64,000 bases of DNA from Xylocopa sonorina. Its lineage: Eukaryota; Arthropoda; Insecta; Hymenoptera; Apidae. The DNA lies in NCBI RefSeq assembly GCF_050948175.1, contig NW_027490112.1, forward strand, positions 744,001 to 808,000. The letters run 5' to 3'. Within the stretch, counting starts at the first letter, position 1. Each line of letters starts with the position of its first letter. This document shows positions 1 through 14,548 of the stretch, piece by piece. The position numbers and the translations under genes are program-made. The notes beneath the pieces were generated by a model. That model did not search any database. It worked only from the letters and a program-made list of their open reading frames with translations, and was not told where the DNA came from.

Positions 1-3000
1 TTCCTTGCAAGGAAGTAGCGTTTGCAGATGTCTACGTATCGAAGCAATAGAGTTCAAATGCTTCTTAAAACGAGATATTGCATCCCACATCTATGATTCA
101 TGATAAGATATAATATTCATTGCAAAGTGTTATGCATTCCTCGTCTACGATTCAAATGAATGTAAATGCGACACTTCCTTGCTAGGAAATAGTGTCTGGA
201 GATGTCTAGGTATCGTAGCGATAGAGTTCTAATGCTTCATAAAACGCGATATCGCATCTCATTTCTATGTTTCATGGAAAGATATAATATTCATTGCGAA
301 GTGTTATGCATTCCTCGTCTACGATTCAAATGAATGTAAATGCGACACTTCCTTGCAAGGAAACAGTGTTTGCAGATGTCTAGGTATCGTAGCAATAGAG
401 TTCAAATGCTTCTTAAAACGAGATATCGCGTCTCATTTCTATGTTTCATGGTAGGATATAATATGATTTGCGAAGTGTTATGTATTCCTCGTCTACACTT
501 CAAATGAATGTGAATGCGACACTTCCTTGCAAGGAAATAGCGTTTGCAGATGTCTACGTACCGAAGCAATAGAGTTGAAATGCTTCTTAAAACGAGATAT
601 TGCATCTCATTTCTATGTTTCATGATAAGATATAATATTCATTGCGAAGTGTTATGCATTCCTCGTATACGATTCAAATGAGTGTAAATGCGACACTTCC
701 TCGCTAGGAAATAGCGCTTGCAGATGTCTATGTATCGTAGCAATAGAGTTCTTATGATTCTTAAAACGCGATATCGCATCTCACTTCTATGTTTTATGGT
801 AGGATATAATATGATTTGCGAAGTGTTATGTATTCCTCGCCTACACTTCAAATGAATGTAAATGCGACACTTCCTTGCTAGGAAATAGTGTCTGGAGATG
901 TCTAGGTATCGTAGCGATAGAGTTCTAATGCTTCTTAAAACGCGATATCGCATCTCATTTCTATGTTTCATGGTAGGATATAATATGATTTGCGAAGTGT
1001 TATGTATTCCTCGTCTACACTTCAAATGAATGTGAATGCGACACTTCCTTGCAAGGAAATAGCGTTTGCAGATGTCTACGTACCGAAGCAATAGAGTTGA
1101 AATGCTTCTTAAAACGAGATATTGCATCTCATTTCTATGTTTCATGATAAGATATAATATTCATTGCGAAGTGTTATGCATTCCACGTCTGCGATTCAAA
1201 TGAAAGTAAATGCGACACTTTCTTGCAAGGAAATAGCGATTGCAGATGTCTACGTATCGTAGCGATAGAGTTCTAATGCTTCTTAAAACGCGATATCGAA
1301 TCTCATATCTATGTTTCATGGTAAGATATAATACTATTTGCGAAGTGATATGTATTCCTCGTCTACACTTCATATGAATGTTAATGCGACACTTCCTTGC
1401 AAGGAAAGAGCGTTTGCAGATATCTACGTATCGTAGCAATAGAGTTCTTATGATTCTTAAAACGCGATATCGCATCTCACTTCTATGTTTTATGGCAGGA
1501 TATAATATGATTTGCGAAGTGTTATGTATTCCTCGTCTACACTTCAAATGAATGTAAATGCGACACTTCCTTGCTAGGAAATAGTGTCTGGAGATGTCTA
1601 GGTATCGTAGCGATAGAGTTCTAATGCTTCTTAATACGCGATATCGCGTCTCATTTCTATGTTTCATGGTAGGATATAATATGATTTGCGAAGTGTTATG
1701 TATTCCTCGTCTACACTTCAAATGAATGTGAATGCGACACTTCCTTGCAAGGATATAGCGTTTGCAGATGTCTACGTACCGAAGCAATAGAGTTGAAATG
1801 CTCCTTAAAACGAGATATTGCATCTCATTTCTATGTTTCATGATAAGATATAATATTCATTGCGAAGTGTTATGCATTCCTCGTCTGCGATTCAAATGAA
1901 AGTAAATGCGACACTTCCTTGCAAGGAAATAGCGATTGCAGATGTCTACGTATCGTAGCGATAGAGTTCTAATGCTTCTTAAAACGCGATATCGAATCTC
2001 ATATCTATGTTTCATGATAAGATATAATATGATTTGCGAAGTGTCATGTATTCCTCGTCTACACTTCAAACGAATGTAAATGCGACACTTCCTTGCAAGG
2101 AAATAGCGTTTGCCGATGTCTACGTATCGAAGCAATAGAGTTCTAATGCTTCTTTAAAAGCGATGTCGAATCTCATTTCTATGTTTCATGGTAAGATATA
2201 ATATTCATTGCAAAGTGTTATGCATTCCTCGTCTACGATTCAAATGAATGTAAATGCGACACTTCCTTGCAAGGAAATAGCGTTTGCAGAAGTCTACGTA
2301 CCGAAGCAATAGAGTTGAAGTGCTTCTTAAAACGAGATATTGCATCTCATTTCTATGTTTCATGATAAGATATAATATTCATTGCGAAGTATTATGCATT
2401 CCTCGTCTGCGATTAAAATGAAAGTAAATGCGACACTTCCTTGCAAGGAAATAGCGATTGCAGATGTCTACGTATCGTAGCAATAGAGTTCATATGATTC
2501 TTAAAACGCGATATCGCATCCCATATCTATGATTCATGATAAGATATAATATTCATTGCAAAGTGTTATGCATTCCTCGTCTACGATTCAAATGAATGTA
2601 AATGCGACACTTCCTTGCCAGGAAATAGCGTCTGCAGATATCTAGGTATCGTAGCGATAGAGTTCTAATGTTTCTTAAAACGCGATATCGCATCTCATTT
2701 CTATGTTTCATGGTAAGATATAATATGATTTGCAGAGTGTAATGTATTCCTCGTCTACACTTCATATGAATGTAAATGCGACACTTCCTTGCAAGGAAAT
2801 AGCGATTGCAGATGTCTACGTATCGTAGCAATAGAGTTCATATGATTCTTAAAACGCGATATCGCATCTCATTTCTATGTTTCATGGTAAGATATAACAT
2901 GATTTGCGAAGTGTTATGTATTCCTCGTCTACACTTCAAATGAATGTGAATGCGATACTTCCTCGCTAGGAAATTGCGTTTGCAGATGTCTGCGTATCGT

Positions 3001-6000
3001 AGCATTAGCTTTCTAATGCTTCTTAAAACGCGATATCGCGTCTCATTTCTATCTTTCATGGTAAGATATAATATGATTTGCGACGTGTCATGTATTCCTC
3101 TTCTACACTTCAAATGAATGTAAGTGTGACACTTCCTTGCAAGGAAATAGCGTTTGCAGATGTCTACGTACCGTAGCAATAGATTTCTAATGCTTCTTAA
3201 AACTCGATATCGGATCTCATTTCTATGTTTCATGGTAAGATATAATATTCATTGCGAAGTGTTATGCATTCCTCGTCTACGATTCAAATGAATGTAAATG
3301 CGACACTTCCTTGCAAGGAAATAGTGTTTGCAGATGTCTAGGTATCGCAGCAATAGAGTCCAAATGCTTCTTAAAACGAGATATTGCATCTGATATCTAT
3401 GTTTCATGATAAGATATAATATTCATTGCGAAGTGTTATGCATTCCTCGTCTACGATTCAAATGAATGTAAATGCGACACTTCCTTGCAAGGAAATAGCG
3501 ATTGCAGTTGTCTACGTATCGTAGCAATAGAGTTCATATGATTCTTAAAACGGGATATTGCATCTCATATCTATGTTTCATGATAAGATATAATATGATT
3601 TGCGAAGTGTCATGTATACCTCTTCTACACTTCAAATGAATGTAAATGCGACAGTTCCTTGCTAGGAAACAGCGTCTGCAGATGTCTAGGTATCGTAGCA
3701 ATAGAGATCAAATGCTTCTTAAAACGAGATATTGCACCTCATATCTATGTTTCATGATAAGATATAATATTCATTGCGAAGTGTTATGCATTCCTCGTAT
3801 ACGATTCAAATGAGTGTAAATGCGACACTTCCTTGCAAGGAAATAGCGTTTGCAGATGTCTACGTATCGTAGCAATAGAGTTCATATGATTCTTAAAACG
3901 GGATATTGCATCTCATTTCTATGTTTCATGGTAAGATATGACATGATTTGCGAAGTGCTATGTATTCCTCGTCTACACTTCAAATGAATGTGAATGCGAT
4001 ACTTCCTCGCTAGGAAATTGCGTTTGCAGATGTCTACGTATCGTAGCATTAGCTTTCTAATGCTTCTTAAAACGCGATATCGCGTCTCATTTCTATCTTT
4101 CATGGTAAGATATAATATGATTTGCGACGTGTCATGTATTCCTCTTCTACACTTCAAATGAATGTAAGTGTGACACTTCCTTGCAAGGAAATAGCGTTTG
4201 CAGATATCTACGTACCGTAGCAATAGATTTCTAATGCTTCTTAAAACTCGATATCGGATCTCATTTCTATGTTTCATGGTAAGATATAATATTGATTGCG
4301 AATTGTTATGCATTCCTCGTCTACGATTCAAATGAATGTAAATGCGACACTTCCTTGCAAGGAAATAGCGTTTGCAGATGTCTACATATCGGAGCAATAG
4401 AGTTCAAGTGCTTCTTAAAACGAGATATTGCATCTCGTACCTATGTTTCATGATATGATATAATATTCATTGCGAAGTGTTATGCATTCCTCGTCTACGA
4501 TTCAAATGAATGTAAATGCGACACTTCCTTGCAAGGAAATAGCGTTTGCAGATATCTACGTATCGAAGCAATAGAGTTCAAATGCTTCTTAAAAGGAGAT
4601 ATTGTATCTCATATCTATGTTTCATGATAAGATACAATATTCAAAGCGAAGTGTTATGCATTTCTCGTCTATGATTCAAATGAATGTAAATGCGACACTT
4701 CCTTGCAAGGAAATAGCGTTTGCAGATGTCTACGTATCGGAGTAAGAGAGTTCAAATGCTTCATAAAAGGAGATATTGCATCACATATCTATGTTTCATG
4801 ATAAGATATTATATTCATTGCGAAGAGTTATGCATTCCTCGTCTACGATTCAAATGAACGTAAATGCGACACTTCCTTGCTAGGAAATAGCGTTTGCAGA
4901 TGTCTACGTATCGCAACAATAGAGTTCTAATGCTTCTTAAAACGCGATATCGCATCTCATTTCTATGTTTCATGCTAAGATATAATATGATTTGCGAAGT
5001 GTTATGTATTCCTCGTCTACACTTCAAATGAATGTAAATGCGACACTTCCTTGCAAGGAAATAGCGTTTGCAGATCTCTACGTATCGAAGCAATAGTGTT
5101 CAAATGCTTCATAAAACGAGATGTTGCATCTCATATCTATGTTTCATCATAAGATATAATATTCATTGCGAAGTGTTATGCATTCCTCGTCTACGATTCA
5201 AATGAACGTAAATGCGGCACTTCCTTGCAAGGAAATAGCGTTTGCAGATGTCTACGTATCGTATCAATAGAGTTCTTATGATTCTTGAAAAGCGATATCG
5301 CATCTCATTTCAATGTTTCATGGTAAGATATAATATGATTTGCGAAGTGTTATGTATTCCTCGTCTACACTTCAAATGAATGTGAGTGCGACACTTCCTT
5401 GCAAGGAAATAGCGTTTGCAGATGTCTACGTATCGAAGCAATAGAGTTCAGATGCTTTTTAAAACGCGATATCGCATCTCGTTTCTATGTTTCATGGTAA
5501 GATATAATATGATTTGCGATGTATCATGAATTCCTCGTCCACACTTCAAATGAATGTAAATGCGACACTTCCTTGCAAGGAAATAGCGTTTGCAGATGTC
5601 TACGTATCGAAGCAATAGAGTTCAAATGCTTCTTAAAACGAGATATTGCATCTCATATCTATGTGTCATGATAAGATATAATATTCATTGCGAAGTGTTA
5701 TGCATTCCTCGTCTACGATTCAAATGAACGTAAATGCGACACTTCCTTGCAAGGAAATAGCGTTTGCAGATGTCTACGTATCGTAACAGTAGAGTTCTTA
5801 TGATACTTAAAACGCGATATCGCATCTCATTTCAATGTTTCATGGTAAGATATAATATGTTTTGCGAAGTGTCATGTATTCCTCGTCTACACTTCAAATG
5901 AATGTAAATGCGACACTTCCCTGCAAGGAAATAGCGTTTGCAGATGTCTACGTATCGAAGCAATAGAGTTCAAATGCTTCTTAAAACGAGATATCGCATC

Positions 6001-7190
6001 TCATATCTATGTTTCATGATAAGATATAATATTCATTGCGAAGTGTTATGCATTCCTCGTCTACGATTCAAATGAACGTAAATGCGACACTTCCTTGCAA
6101 GGAAATAGCGTTTGGAGATGTCTACGTATCGTAACAATAGAGTTCATATGATTCTTAAAACGCGATATCGCATCTCATATCTATGTTTCAAGATAGGATA
6201 TAATATTCATTGCGAGGTGTTATGCATTCATCGTCTACGATTGAAATGAAAGTAAATGCGACACTTCGTTGCAAGGAAATAGCGATTGCAGATGTCTACG
6301 TATCGTAGCAATAGAGTTCTTATGATTCTTACAACGCGATATCGGATCTCATTTCTATGTTTCATGGTAAGATATAATATGATTTGCGAAGTGTTATGTA
6401 TTCCTCGTCTACACTTCAAATGAAGGTAAATGCGACACTTCTTTGCAAGGAAATAGCGATTGCAGATGTCTACGTACCGTAGCAATGGATTTCTGATGCT
6501 TCTTAAAACGCGATATCGCATCTCATTTCTATGTTTCATGGTAAGATATAATATGATTTGCGAAGTATCATGTATTCCTCGTCTACACTTCAAATGAATG
6601 TAAATGCGACACTTCCTTGCAAGGAAATAGCGTTTGCAGATGTCTACGAATCGAAGCAATGGAGTTCAAATGCTTCTTAAAACGAGATATTGCATCTCAT
6701 ATCTATGTGTCACGATAAGATATAATATTCATTGCGATGTGTTATGCATTCCTCGTCTACGATTCAAATGAACGTAAATGCGACACTTCCTTGCAAGGAA
6801 ATAGCGTTTGCAGATGTCTACGTATCGTAACAGTAGAGTTCTTATGATTCTTAGAACGCGATATCGCATCTCATTTCTATGTTTCATGGTAAGATATAAT
6901 ATGATTTGCGAAGTATCATGTATTCCTCGTCTACACTTCAAATGAATGTGAATGCGACACTTCCTTGCAAGGAAATAGCGTTTGCAGATGTCTACGTATC
7001 GTAGCAATAGAGTTCTAATGCTTCTTAAAACGCGATATCGCATCTCATATCTATGTTTCATGATAAGATATAATATTCATTGCGAAGTGTTATGCATTCC
7101 TCGTCTACGATTCAAATGAACGTAAATGCGACACTTCCTTGCAAGGAAATAGCGTTTGCAGATGTCTACGTATCGTAACAGTAGAGTTCT
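1..7190. repeat. Zone I: divergent, irregular A/B monomer mixture
   Basis: About 41 monomers in strict 174 bp register with no 34 or 42 bp deletions. A and B monomers alternate irregularly, about half each. Substitutions are scattered and often private to one monomer, giving a less homogeneous appearance than the rest of the window. Only weak higher-order structure is visible: related monomers recur at 522 and 696 bp in the first 1.85 kb, and a 6-monomer duplication is offset by 1044 bp (see the entry at 2850-4340). This is the pattern expected of an older, less recently homogenised part of an array. No gene is present. Confidence 0.8.
2850..4340. repeat. 6-monomer (1044 bp) duplication in zone I
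   Basis: The distinctive block CGATACTTCCTCGCTAGG followed by AAATTGCG occurs with CCTCGC starting at 2961 and again at 4005, exactly 1044 bp (6 x 174) apart. The following two monomers share the rare variants GTAGCATTAGCTTTC, CTATCTTTCATGG and GCGACGTGTCATG. Copies differ by scattered substitutions, so this is an old duplication compared with those in zone IV. Confidence 0.85.
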
Positions 7191-10100
7191 GATGCTTCTT
7201 AAAACGCGATATCGCATCTCATTTCTATGTTTCATGGTAAGATATAATATGATTTGCGAAGTATCATGTATTCCTCGTCTACACTTCAAATGAATGTAGA
7301 TGCGACACTTCCTTGCAAGGAAATAGCGTTTGCAGATGTCTACGTATCGAAGCAATAGAGTTCAAATGCTTCTTAAAACGAGATATTGCATCTCATATAT
7401 ATGTGTCATGATAAGATATAATATTCATTGCGATGTGTTATGCAATCCTCGTCTACGATTCAAATGAACGTAAATGCGACACTTCCTTGCAAGGAAATAG
7501 CATTTGCAGATGTCTACGTATCGTAGCAATAGAGTTCTTATGATTCTTAAAACGCGATATCGCATCTCATTTCAATGTTTCATGGTAAGATATAATATGA
7601 TTTGCGAAGTGTTATGTATTCCTCGTCTACACTTCAAATGAGTGTGAATGCCACACTTCCTTGCAAGGAAATAGCATTTGCAGATGTCTACGTATCGTAG
7701 CAATAGAGTTCTTATGATTCTTAAAACGCGATATCGCATCTCAGATGTATGTTTCATGATAAGATATAATATTCATTGCGAAGTGTTATGCATTCCTCGT
7801 CTACGATTCAAATGAACGTAAATGCGACACTTCCTTGCAAGGAAATAGCGTTTGGAGATGTCTACGTATCGTAACAATAGAGTTCATATGATTCTTAAAA
7901 CGCGATATCGCATCTCATATCTATGTTTCAAGATAGGATATAATATTCATTGCGAAGTGTTATGCATTCATCGTCTACGATTCAAATGAAAGTAAATGCG
8001 ACACTTCGTTGCAAGGAAATAGCGATTGCAGATGTCTACGTATCGTAGCAATAGAGTTCTAATGCTTCTTAAAACGCGATATCGCATCTCATTTCTATGT
8101 TTCATGGTAAGATATAATATGATTTGCGAAGCGTTATGTATTCCTCGTCTACACTTCAAATGAATGTAAATGCGACACTTCTTTGCAAGGAAATAGCGAT
8201 TGCAGATGTCTACGTATCGTAGCAGTAGAGTTCTTATGGTTCTTAAAACGAGATATCGCATCTCATTTCTATGTTTCATGGTAAGATATAATATGATTTG
8301 CGGAGTGTTATGTATTCCTCGTCTACATTTCAAATGAATGTAAATGCGACACTTCCTTGCAAGGAAATAGCGTTTGCAGGTGTCAACGTATCGTAGCAAT
8401 AGAGTTCTTATGATTCTTAAAACGCGATATCGCATCTCATTTATATGTTTCATGGCAAGATATTATATGATTTGCGAAGTGTCATGTTTTCCTCGTCTAC
8501 ACTTCAAATGAATGTAAATGCGACACTTCCTTGCTAGGAAATAGCGTCTGCACTTCTTAAAACGCGATATCGCATCTCATTTCTATGTTTCATGGTAGGA
8601 TATAATATGATTTGCGAAGTGTTATGTATTCCTCGCCTACACTTCAAATGAATGTAAATGCGACACTTCCTTGCTAGGAAATAGCGTCTGCAGATGGCTA
8701 GGTATCGTAGCAATAGAGTTCTAATGCTTCTTAAAACGCGATATCGCATCTCATTTCTATGTTTCATGGTAAGATATAATACGATTTGCGAAGTGTTATG
8801 TATTCCTCGTCTACACTTCAAATGAATGTAAATGCGACACTTTCTTGCAAGGAAATAGCGTTTGCAGAAGTCTACGTATCGTAGCAATGGATTTCTGATG
8901 CTTCTTAAAACGCGATATCGCATATCATTTCTATGATTCATGGTAAGATATAATATGATTTGCGAAGTATCATGTATTCCTCGTCTACACTTCAAATGAA
9001 TGTAAATGCGACACTTCCTTGCAAGGAAATAGCGTTTGCAGATGTCTACGTATCGAAGCAATAGAGTTCAAATGCTTCTTAAAACGAGATATTGCATCTC
9101 ATATCTATGTGTCACGATAAGATATAATATTCATTGCGATGTGTTATGCATTCCTCGTCTACGATTCAAATGAACGTAAATGCGACACTTCCTTGCAAGG
9201 AAATAGCGTTTGCAGATGTCTACGTATCGTAACAGTAGAGTTCTTATGATTCTTAGAACGCGATATCGCATCTCATTTCAATGTTTCATGGTAAGATATA
9301 ATATGATTTGCGAAGTGTTATGTACTCCTCGTCTACACTTCAAATGAATGTGAATGCGACACTTCGTTGCAAGGAAATAGCGATTGCAGATGTCTACGTA
9401 TCGTAGCAATAGAGTTCTAATGCTTCTTAAAACGCGATATCGCATCTCATTTCTATGTTTCATGATAAGATATAATATTCATTGCGAAGTGTTATGCATT
9501 CCTCGTCTACGATTCAAATGAACGTAAATGCGACACTTCCTTGCAAGGAAATAGCGTTTGGAGATGTCTACGTATCGTAACAATAGAGTTCATATGATTC
9601 TTAAAACGCGATATCGCATCTCATATCTATGTTTCAAGATAGGATATAATATTCATTGCGAAGTGTTATGCATTCATCGTCTACGATTCAAATGAAAGTA
9701 AATGCGACACTTCGTTGCAAGGAAATAGCGATAGCAGATGTCTACGTATCGTAGCAATAGAGTTCTAATGCTTCTTAAAACGCGATATCGCATCTCATTT
9801 CTATGTTTCATGGTAAGATATAATATGATTTGCGAAGTGTTATGTATTCCTCGTCTACACTTCAAATGAAGGTAAATGCGACACTTCTTTGCAAGGAAAT
9901 AGCGATTGCAGATGTCTACGTATCGTAGCAATGGATTTCTGATGCTTCTTAAAACGCGATATCGCATCTCATTTCTATGTTTCATGGTAAGATATAATAT
10001 GATTTGCGAAGTATCATGTATTCCTCGTCTACACTTCAAATGAATGTAGATGCGACACTTCCTTGCAAGGAAATAGCGTTTGCAGATGTCTACGTATCGA

Positions 10101-13100
10101 AGCAATAGAGTTCAAATGCTTCTTAAAACGAGATATTGCATCTCATATATATGTGTCATGATAAGATATAATATTCATTGCGATGTGTTATGCAATCCTC
10201 GTCTACGATTCAAATGAACGTAAATGCGACACTTCCTTGCAAGGAAATAGCATTTGCAGATGTCTACGTATCGTAGCAATAGAGTTCTTATGATTCTTAA
10301 AACGCGATATCGCATCTCATTTCAATGTTTCATGGTAAGATATAATATGATTTGCGAAGTGTTATGTATTCCTCGTCTACACTTCAAATGAGTGTGAATG
10401 CCACACTTCCTTGCAAGGAAATAGCATTTGCAGATGTCTACGTATCGTAGCAATAGAGTTCTTATGATTCTTAAAACGCGATATCGCATCTCAGATGTAT
10501 GTTTCATGATAAGATATAATATTCATTGCGAAGTGTTATGCATTCCTCGTCTACGATTCAAATGAACGTAAATGCGACACTTCCTTGCAAGGAAATAGCG
10601 TTTGGAGATGTCTACGTATCGTAACAATAGAGTTCATATGATTCTTAAAACGCGATATCGCATCTCATATCTATGTTTCAAGATAGGATATAATATTCAT
10701 TGCGAAGTGTTATGCATTCATCGTCTACGATTCAAATGAAAGTAAATGCGACACTTCGTTGCAAGGAAATAGCGATTGCAGATGTCTACGTATCGTAGCA
10801 ATAGAGTTCTAATGCTTCTTAAAACGCGATATCGCATCTCATTTCTATGTTTCATGGTAAGATATAATATGATTTGCGAAGCGTTATGTATTCCTCGTCT
10901 ACACTTCAAATGAATGTAAATGCGACACTTCTTTGCAAGGAAATAGCGATTGCAGATGTCTACGTATCGTAGCAGTAGAGTTCTTATGGTTCTTAAAACG
11001 AGATATCGCATCTCATTTCTATGTTTCATGGTAAGATATAATATGATTTGCGGAGTGTTATGTATTCCTCGTCTACATTTCAAATGAATGTAAATGCGAC
11101 ACTTCCTTGCAAGGAAATAGCGTTTGCAGGTGTCAACGTATCGTAGCAATAGAGTTCTTATGATTCTTAAAACGCGATATCGCATCTCATTTATATGTTT
11201 CATGGCAAGATATTATATGATTTGCGAAGTGTCATGTTTTCCTCGTCTACACTTCAAATGAATGTAAATGCGACACTTCCTTGCTAGGAAATAGCGTCTG
11301 CACTTCTTAAAACGCGATATCGCATCTCATTTCTATGTTTCATGGTAGGATATAATATGATTTGCGAAGTGTTATGTATTCCTCGCCTACACTTCAAATG
11401 AATGTAAATGCGACACTTCCTTGCTAGGAAATAGCGTCTGCAGATGGCTAGGTATCGTAGCAATAGAGTTCTAATGCTTCTTAAAACGCGATATCGCATC
11501 TCATTTCTATGTTTCATGGTAAGATATAATACGATTTGCGAAGTGTTATGTATTCCTCGTCTACACTTCAAATGAATGTAAATGCGACACTTTCTTGCAA
11601 GGAAATAGCGTTTGCAGAAGTCTACGTATCGTAGCAATGGATTTCTGATGCTTCTTAAAACGCGATATCGCATATCATTTCTATGATTCATGGTAAGATA
11701 TAATATGATTTGCGAAGTATCATGTATTCCTCGTCTACACTTCAAATGAATGTAAATGCGACACTTCCTTGCAAGGAAATAGCGTTTGCAGATGTCTACG
11801 TATCGAAGCAATAGAGTTCAAATGCTTCTTAAAACGAGATATTGCATCTCATATCTATGTGTCACGATAAGATATAATATTCATTGCGATGTGTTATGCA
11901 TTCCTCGTCTACGATTCAAATGAACGTAAATGCGACACTTCCTTGCAAGGAAATAGCGTTTGCAGATGTCTACGTATCGTAACAGTAGAGTTCTTATGAT
12001 TCTTAGAACGCGATATCGCATCTCATTTCAATGTTTCATGGTAAGATATAATATGATTTGCGAAGTGTTATGTATTCCTCGTCTACACTTCAAATGAATG
12101 TGAATGCGACACTTCGTTGCAAGGAAATAGCGATTGCAGATGTCTACGTATCGTAGCAATAGAGTTCTAATGCTTCTTAAAACGCGATATCGCATCTCAT
12201 TTCTATGTTTCATGATAAGATATAATATTCATTGCGAAGTGTTATGCATTCCTCGTCTACGATTCAAATGAACGTAAATGCGACACTTCCTTGCAAGGAA
12301 ATAGCGTTTGGAGATGTCTACGTATCGTAACAATAGAGTTCATATGATTCTTAAAACGCGATATCGCATCTCATATCTATGTTTCAAGATAGGATATAAT
12401 ATTCATTGCGAAGTGTTATGCATTCATCGTCTACGATTCAAATGAAAGTAAATGCGACACTTCGTTGCAAGGAAATAGCGATAGCAGATGTCTACGTATC
12501 GTAGCAATAGAGTTCTAATGCTTCTTAAAACGCGATATCGCATCTCATTTCTATGTTTCATGGTAAGATATAATATGATTTGCGAAGTGTTATGTATTCC
12601 TCGTCTACACTTCAAATGAAGGTAAATGCGACACTTCTTTGCAAGGAAATAGCGATTGCAGATGTCTACGTATCGTAGCAATGGATTTCTGATGCTTCTT
12701 AAAACGCGATATCGCATCTCATTTCTATGTTTCATGGTAAGATATAATATGATTTGCGAAGTATCATGTATTCCTCGTCTACACTTCAAATGAATGTAAA
12801 TGCGACACTTCCTTGCAAGGAAATAGCGTTTGCAGATGTCTACGTATCGAAGCAATAGAGTTCAAATGCTTCTTAAAACGAGATATTGCATCTCATATCT
12901 ATGTGTCACGATAAGATATAATATTCATTGCGATGTGTTATGCATTCCTCGTCTACGATTCAAATGAACGTAAATGCGACACTTCCTTGCAAGGAAATAG
13001 CGTTTGCAGATGTCTACGTATCGTAACAGTAGAGTTCTTATGATTCTTAGAACGCGATATCGCATCTCATTTCAATGTTTCATGGTAAGATATAATATGA

Positions 13101-13540
13101 TTTGCGAAGTGTTATGTATTCCTCGTCTACACTTCAAATGAATGTGAATGCCACACTTCCTTGCAAGGAAATAGCATTTGCAGATGTCTACGTATCGTAG
13201 CAATAGAGTTCTTATGATTCTTAAAACGCGATATCGCATCTCAGATGTATGTTTCATGATAAGATATAATATTCATTGCGAAGTGTTATGCATTCCTCGT
13301 CTACGATTCAAATGAACGTAAATGCGACACTTCCTTGCAAGGAAACAGCGTTTGGAGATGTCTACGTATCGTAACAATAGAGTTCATATGATTCTTAAAA
13401 CGCGATATCGCATCTCATATCTATGTTTCAAGATAGGATATAATATTCATTGCGAAGTGTTATGCATTCATCGTCTACGATTCAAATGAAAGTAAATGCG
13501 ACACTTCGTTGCAAGGAAATAGCGATAGCAGATGTCTACG
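7190..13540. repeat. 16-monomer higher-order repeat, 2750 bp, about 2.3 copies
   Basis: Sequence from about 7190 recurs at +2750 bp and again, partly, at +5500 bp. The unit is 16 monomers less 34 bp (2784 - 34), because one monomer per unit carries the 34 bp deletion (junctions at 8551 and 11301, exactly 2750 apart). Private variants recur in register, for example TGCAATCCTC near 7441 and 10191, and TCAGATGTATG near 7742 and 10492. Between the first two copies I spotted one substitution (TGTACTCC at 9323, TGTATTCC at 12073). The third copy departs from register near 12.79 kb, where it resembles the unit's own monomers 6 positions earlier (9061 matches 12855), and the similarity ends near 13.54 kb. 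Confidence 0.92.
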
Positions 13541-14374
13541 TATCGTAGCAATTGGTTTCTGATGCTTCTTAAAACGCGATAACGCATCCGATTTCTATGT
13601 TTCATGGTAAGATATAATATGATTTGCGAAGTGTCATGTATTCCTCGTCCACGCTTCAAATGAATGTAAATGCGACACTTCCTTGCAAGGAAATAGCGTT
13701 TGCACATGTCTACGTATCGTAGCAATAGAGTTCTTATGATTCTTAAAACGCGACATCGGATCTCATTTCTATGTTTCATGGTAAGATATAATATAATTTG
13801 CGAAGTGTTATGTATTCCTCGTCTACACTTCAAATGAATGTAAATGCGACACTTCCTTGCTAGGAAATAGCGTCTGCAGATGTCTAGGTATCGTAGCAAT
13901 AGAGTTCTAATGCTTCTTAAAACGCGATATCGCATCTCATTTCTATGTTTCATGGTAAGATATAGTATGATTTGCGAAGCGTCATGTATTCCTCGTCCAC
14001 GCTTCAAATGAATGTAAATGCGACACTTCCTTGCAAGGAAATAGCGTTTGCAGATGTCTTCGTATCGTAGCAATAGTGTTCTTATGATTCTTAAAACGCG
14101 ATATCGGATCTCATTTCTATGTTTCATGGTAAGATATAATATGATTTGCGAAGTGTTATGTATTCCTCGTCTACACTTCAAATGAATGTAAATGCGACAC
14201 TTTCTTGCAAGGAAATAGCGTTTGCAGATGTCTACGTATCGTAGCAATAGAGTTCATATGATTCTTAAAACGCGATAACGGATCTCATTTCTATGTTTCA
14301 TGGTAAGATATAATATGATTTGCGAAGTGTTATGTATTCCTCGTCTACACTTCAAATGAATGTAAATGCGACAC

Positions 14375-14548
14375 TTCCTTGCAAGGAAATAGCGTTTGCA
14401 GATGTCTACGTATCGAAGCAATAGAGTTCAAATGCTTCTTAAAACGAGATATTGCATCTCATATCTATGTTTCATGATAAGATATAATATTCATTGCGAA
14501 GTGTTATGCATTCCTCGTCTACGATTCAAATGAATGTTAATGTGACAC
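14375..14548. repeat. Representative B-type monomer
   Basis: A clean example of the second monomer class. Compared with type A it has ATCGAAG near offset 38, GAGTTCAAATGC, CGAGATATTGCATC (EcoRV site lost), CTCATATCTATG, CATGATAAG, ATATTCATTGCG, TTATGCATTCC (gaining an NsiI site) and CTACGATTC. The change to ATTCATTGCG places a TGA stop in the otherwise open minus-strand frame, so long open frames end at B-type monomers. The change to CGATTC also destroys the 7 bp inverted repeat present in type A. B monomers make up 21 of the first 42 monomer junctions (positions 111-7245) but I find only about 8 among about 148 in 33.07-58.9 kb. Confidence 0.93.

Noticed and set aside
14375..14548. RNA polymerase III B-box or tRNA-like element around CTACGATTCAAATG in B-type monomers
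   Set aside because: It shares only a GATTC core with the B-box consensus, lacks the flanking GG and CC positions, and has no paired A-box or cloverleaf.
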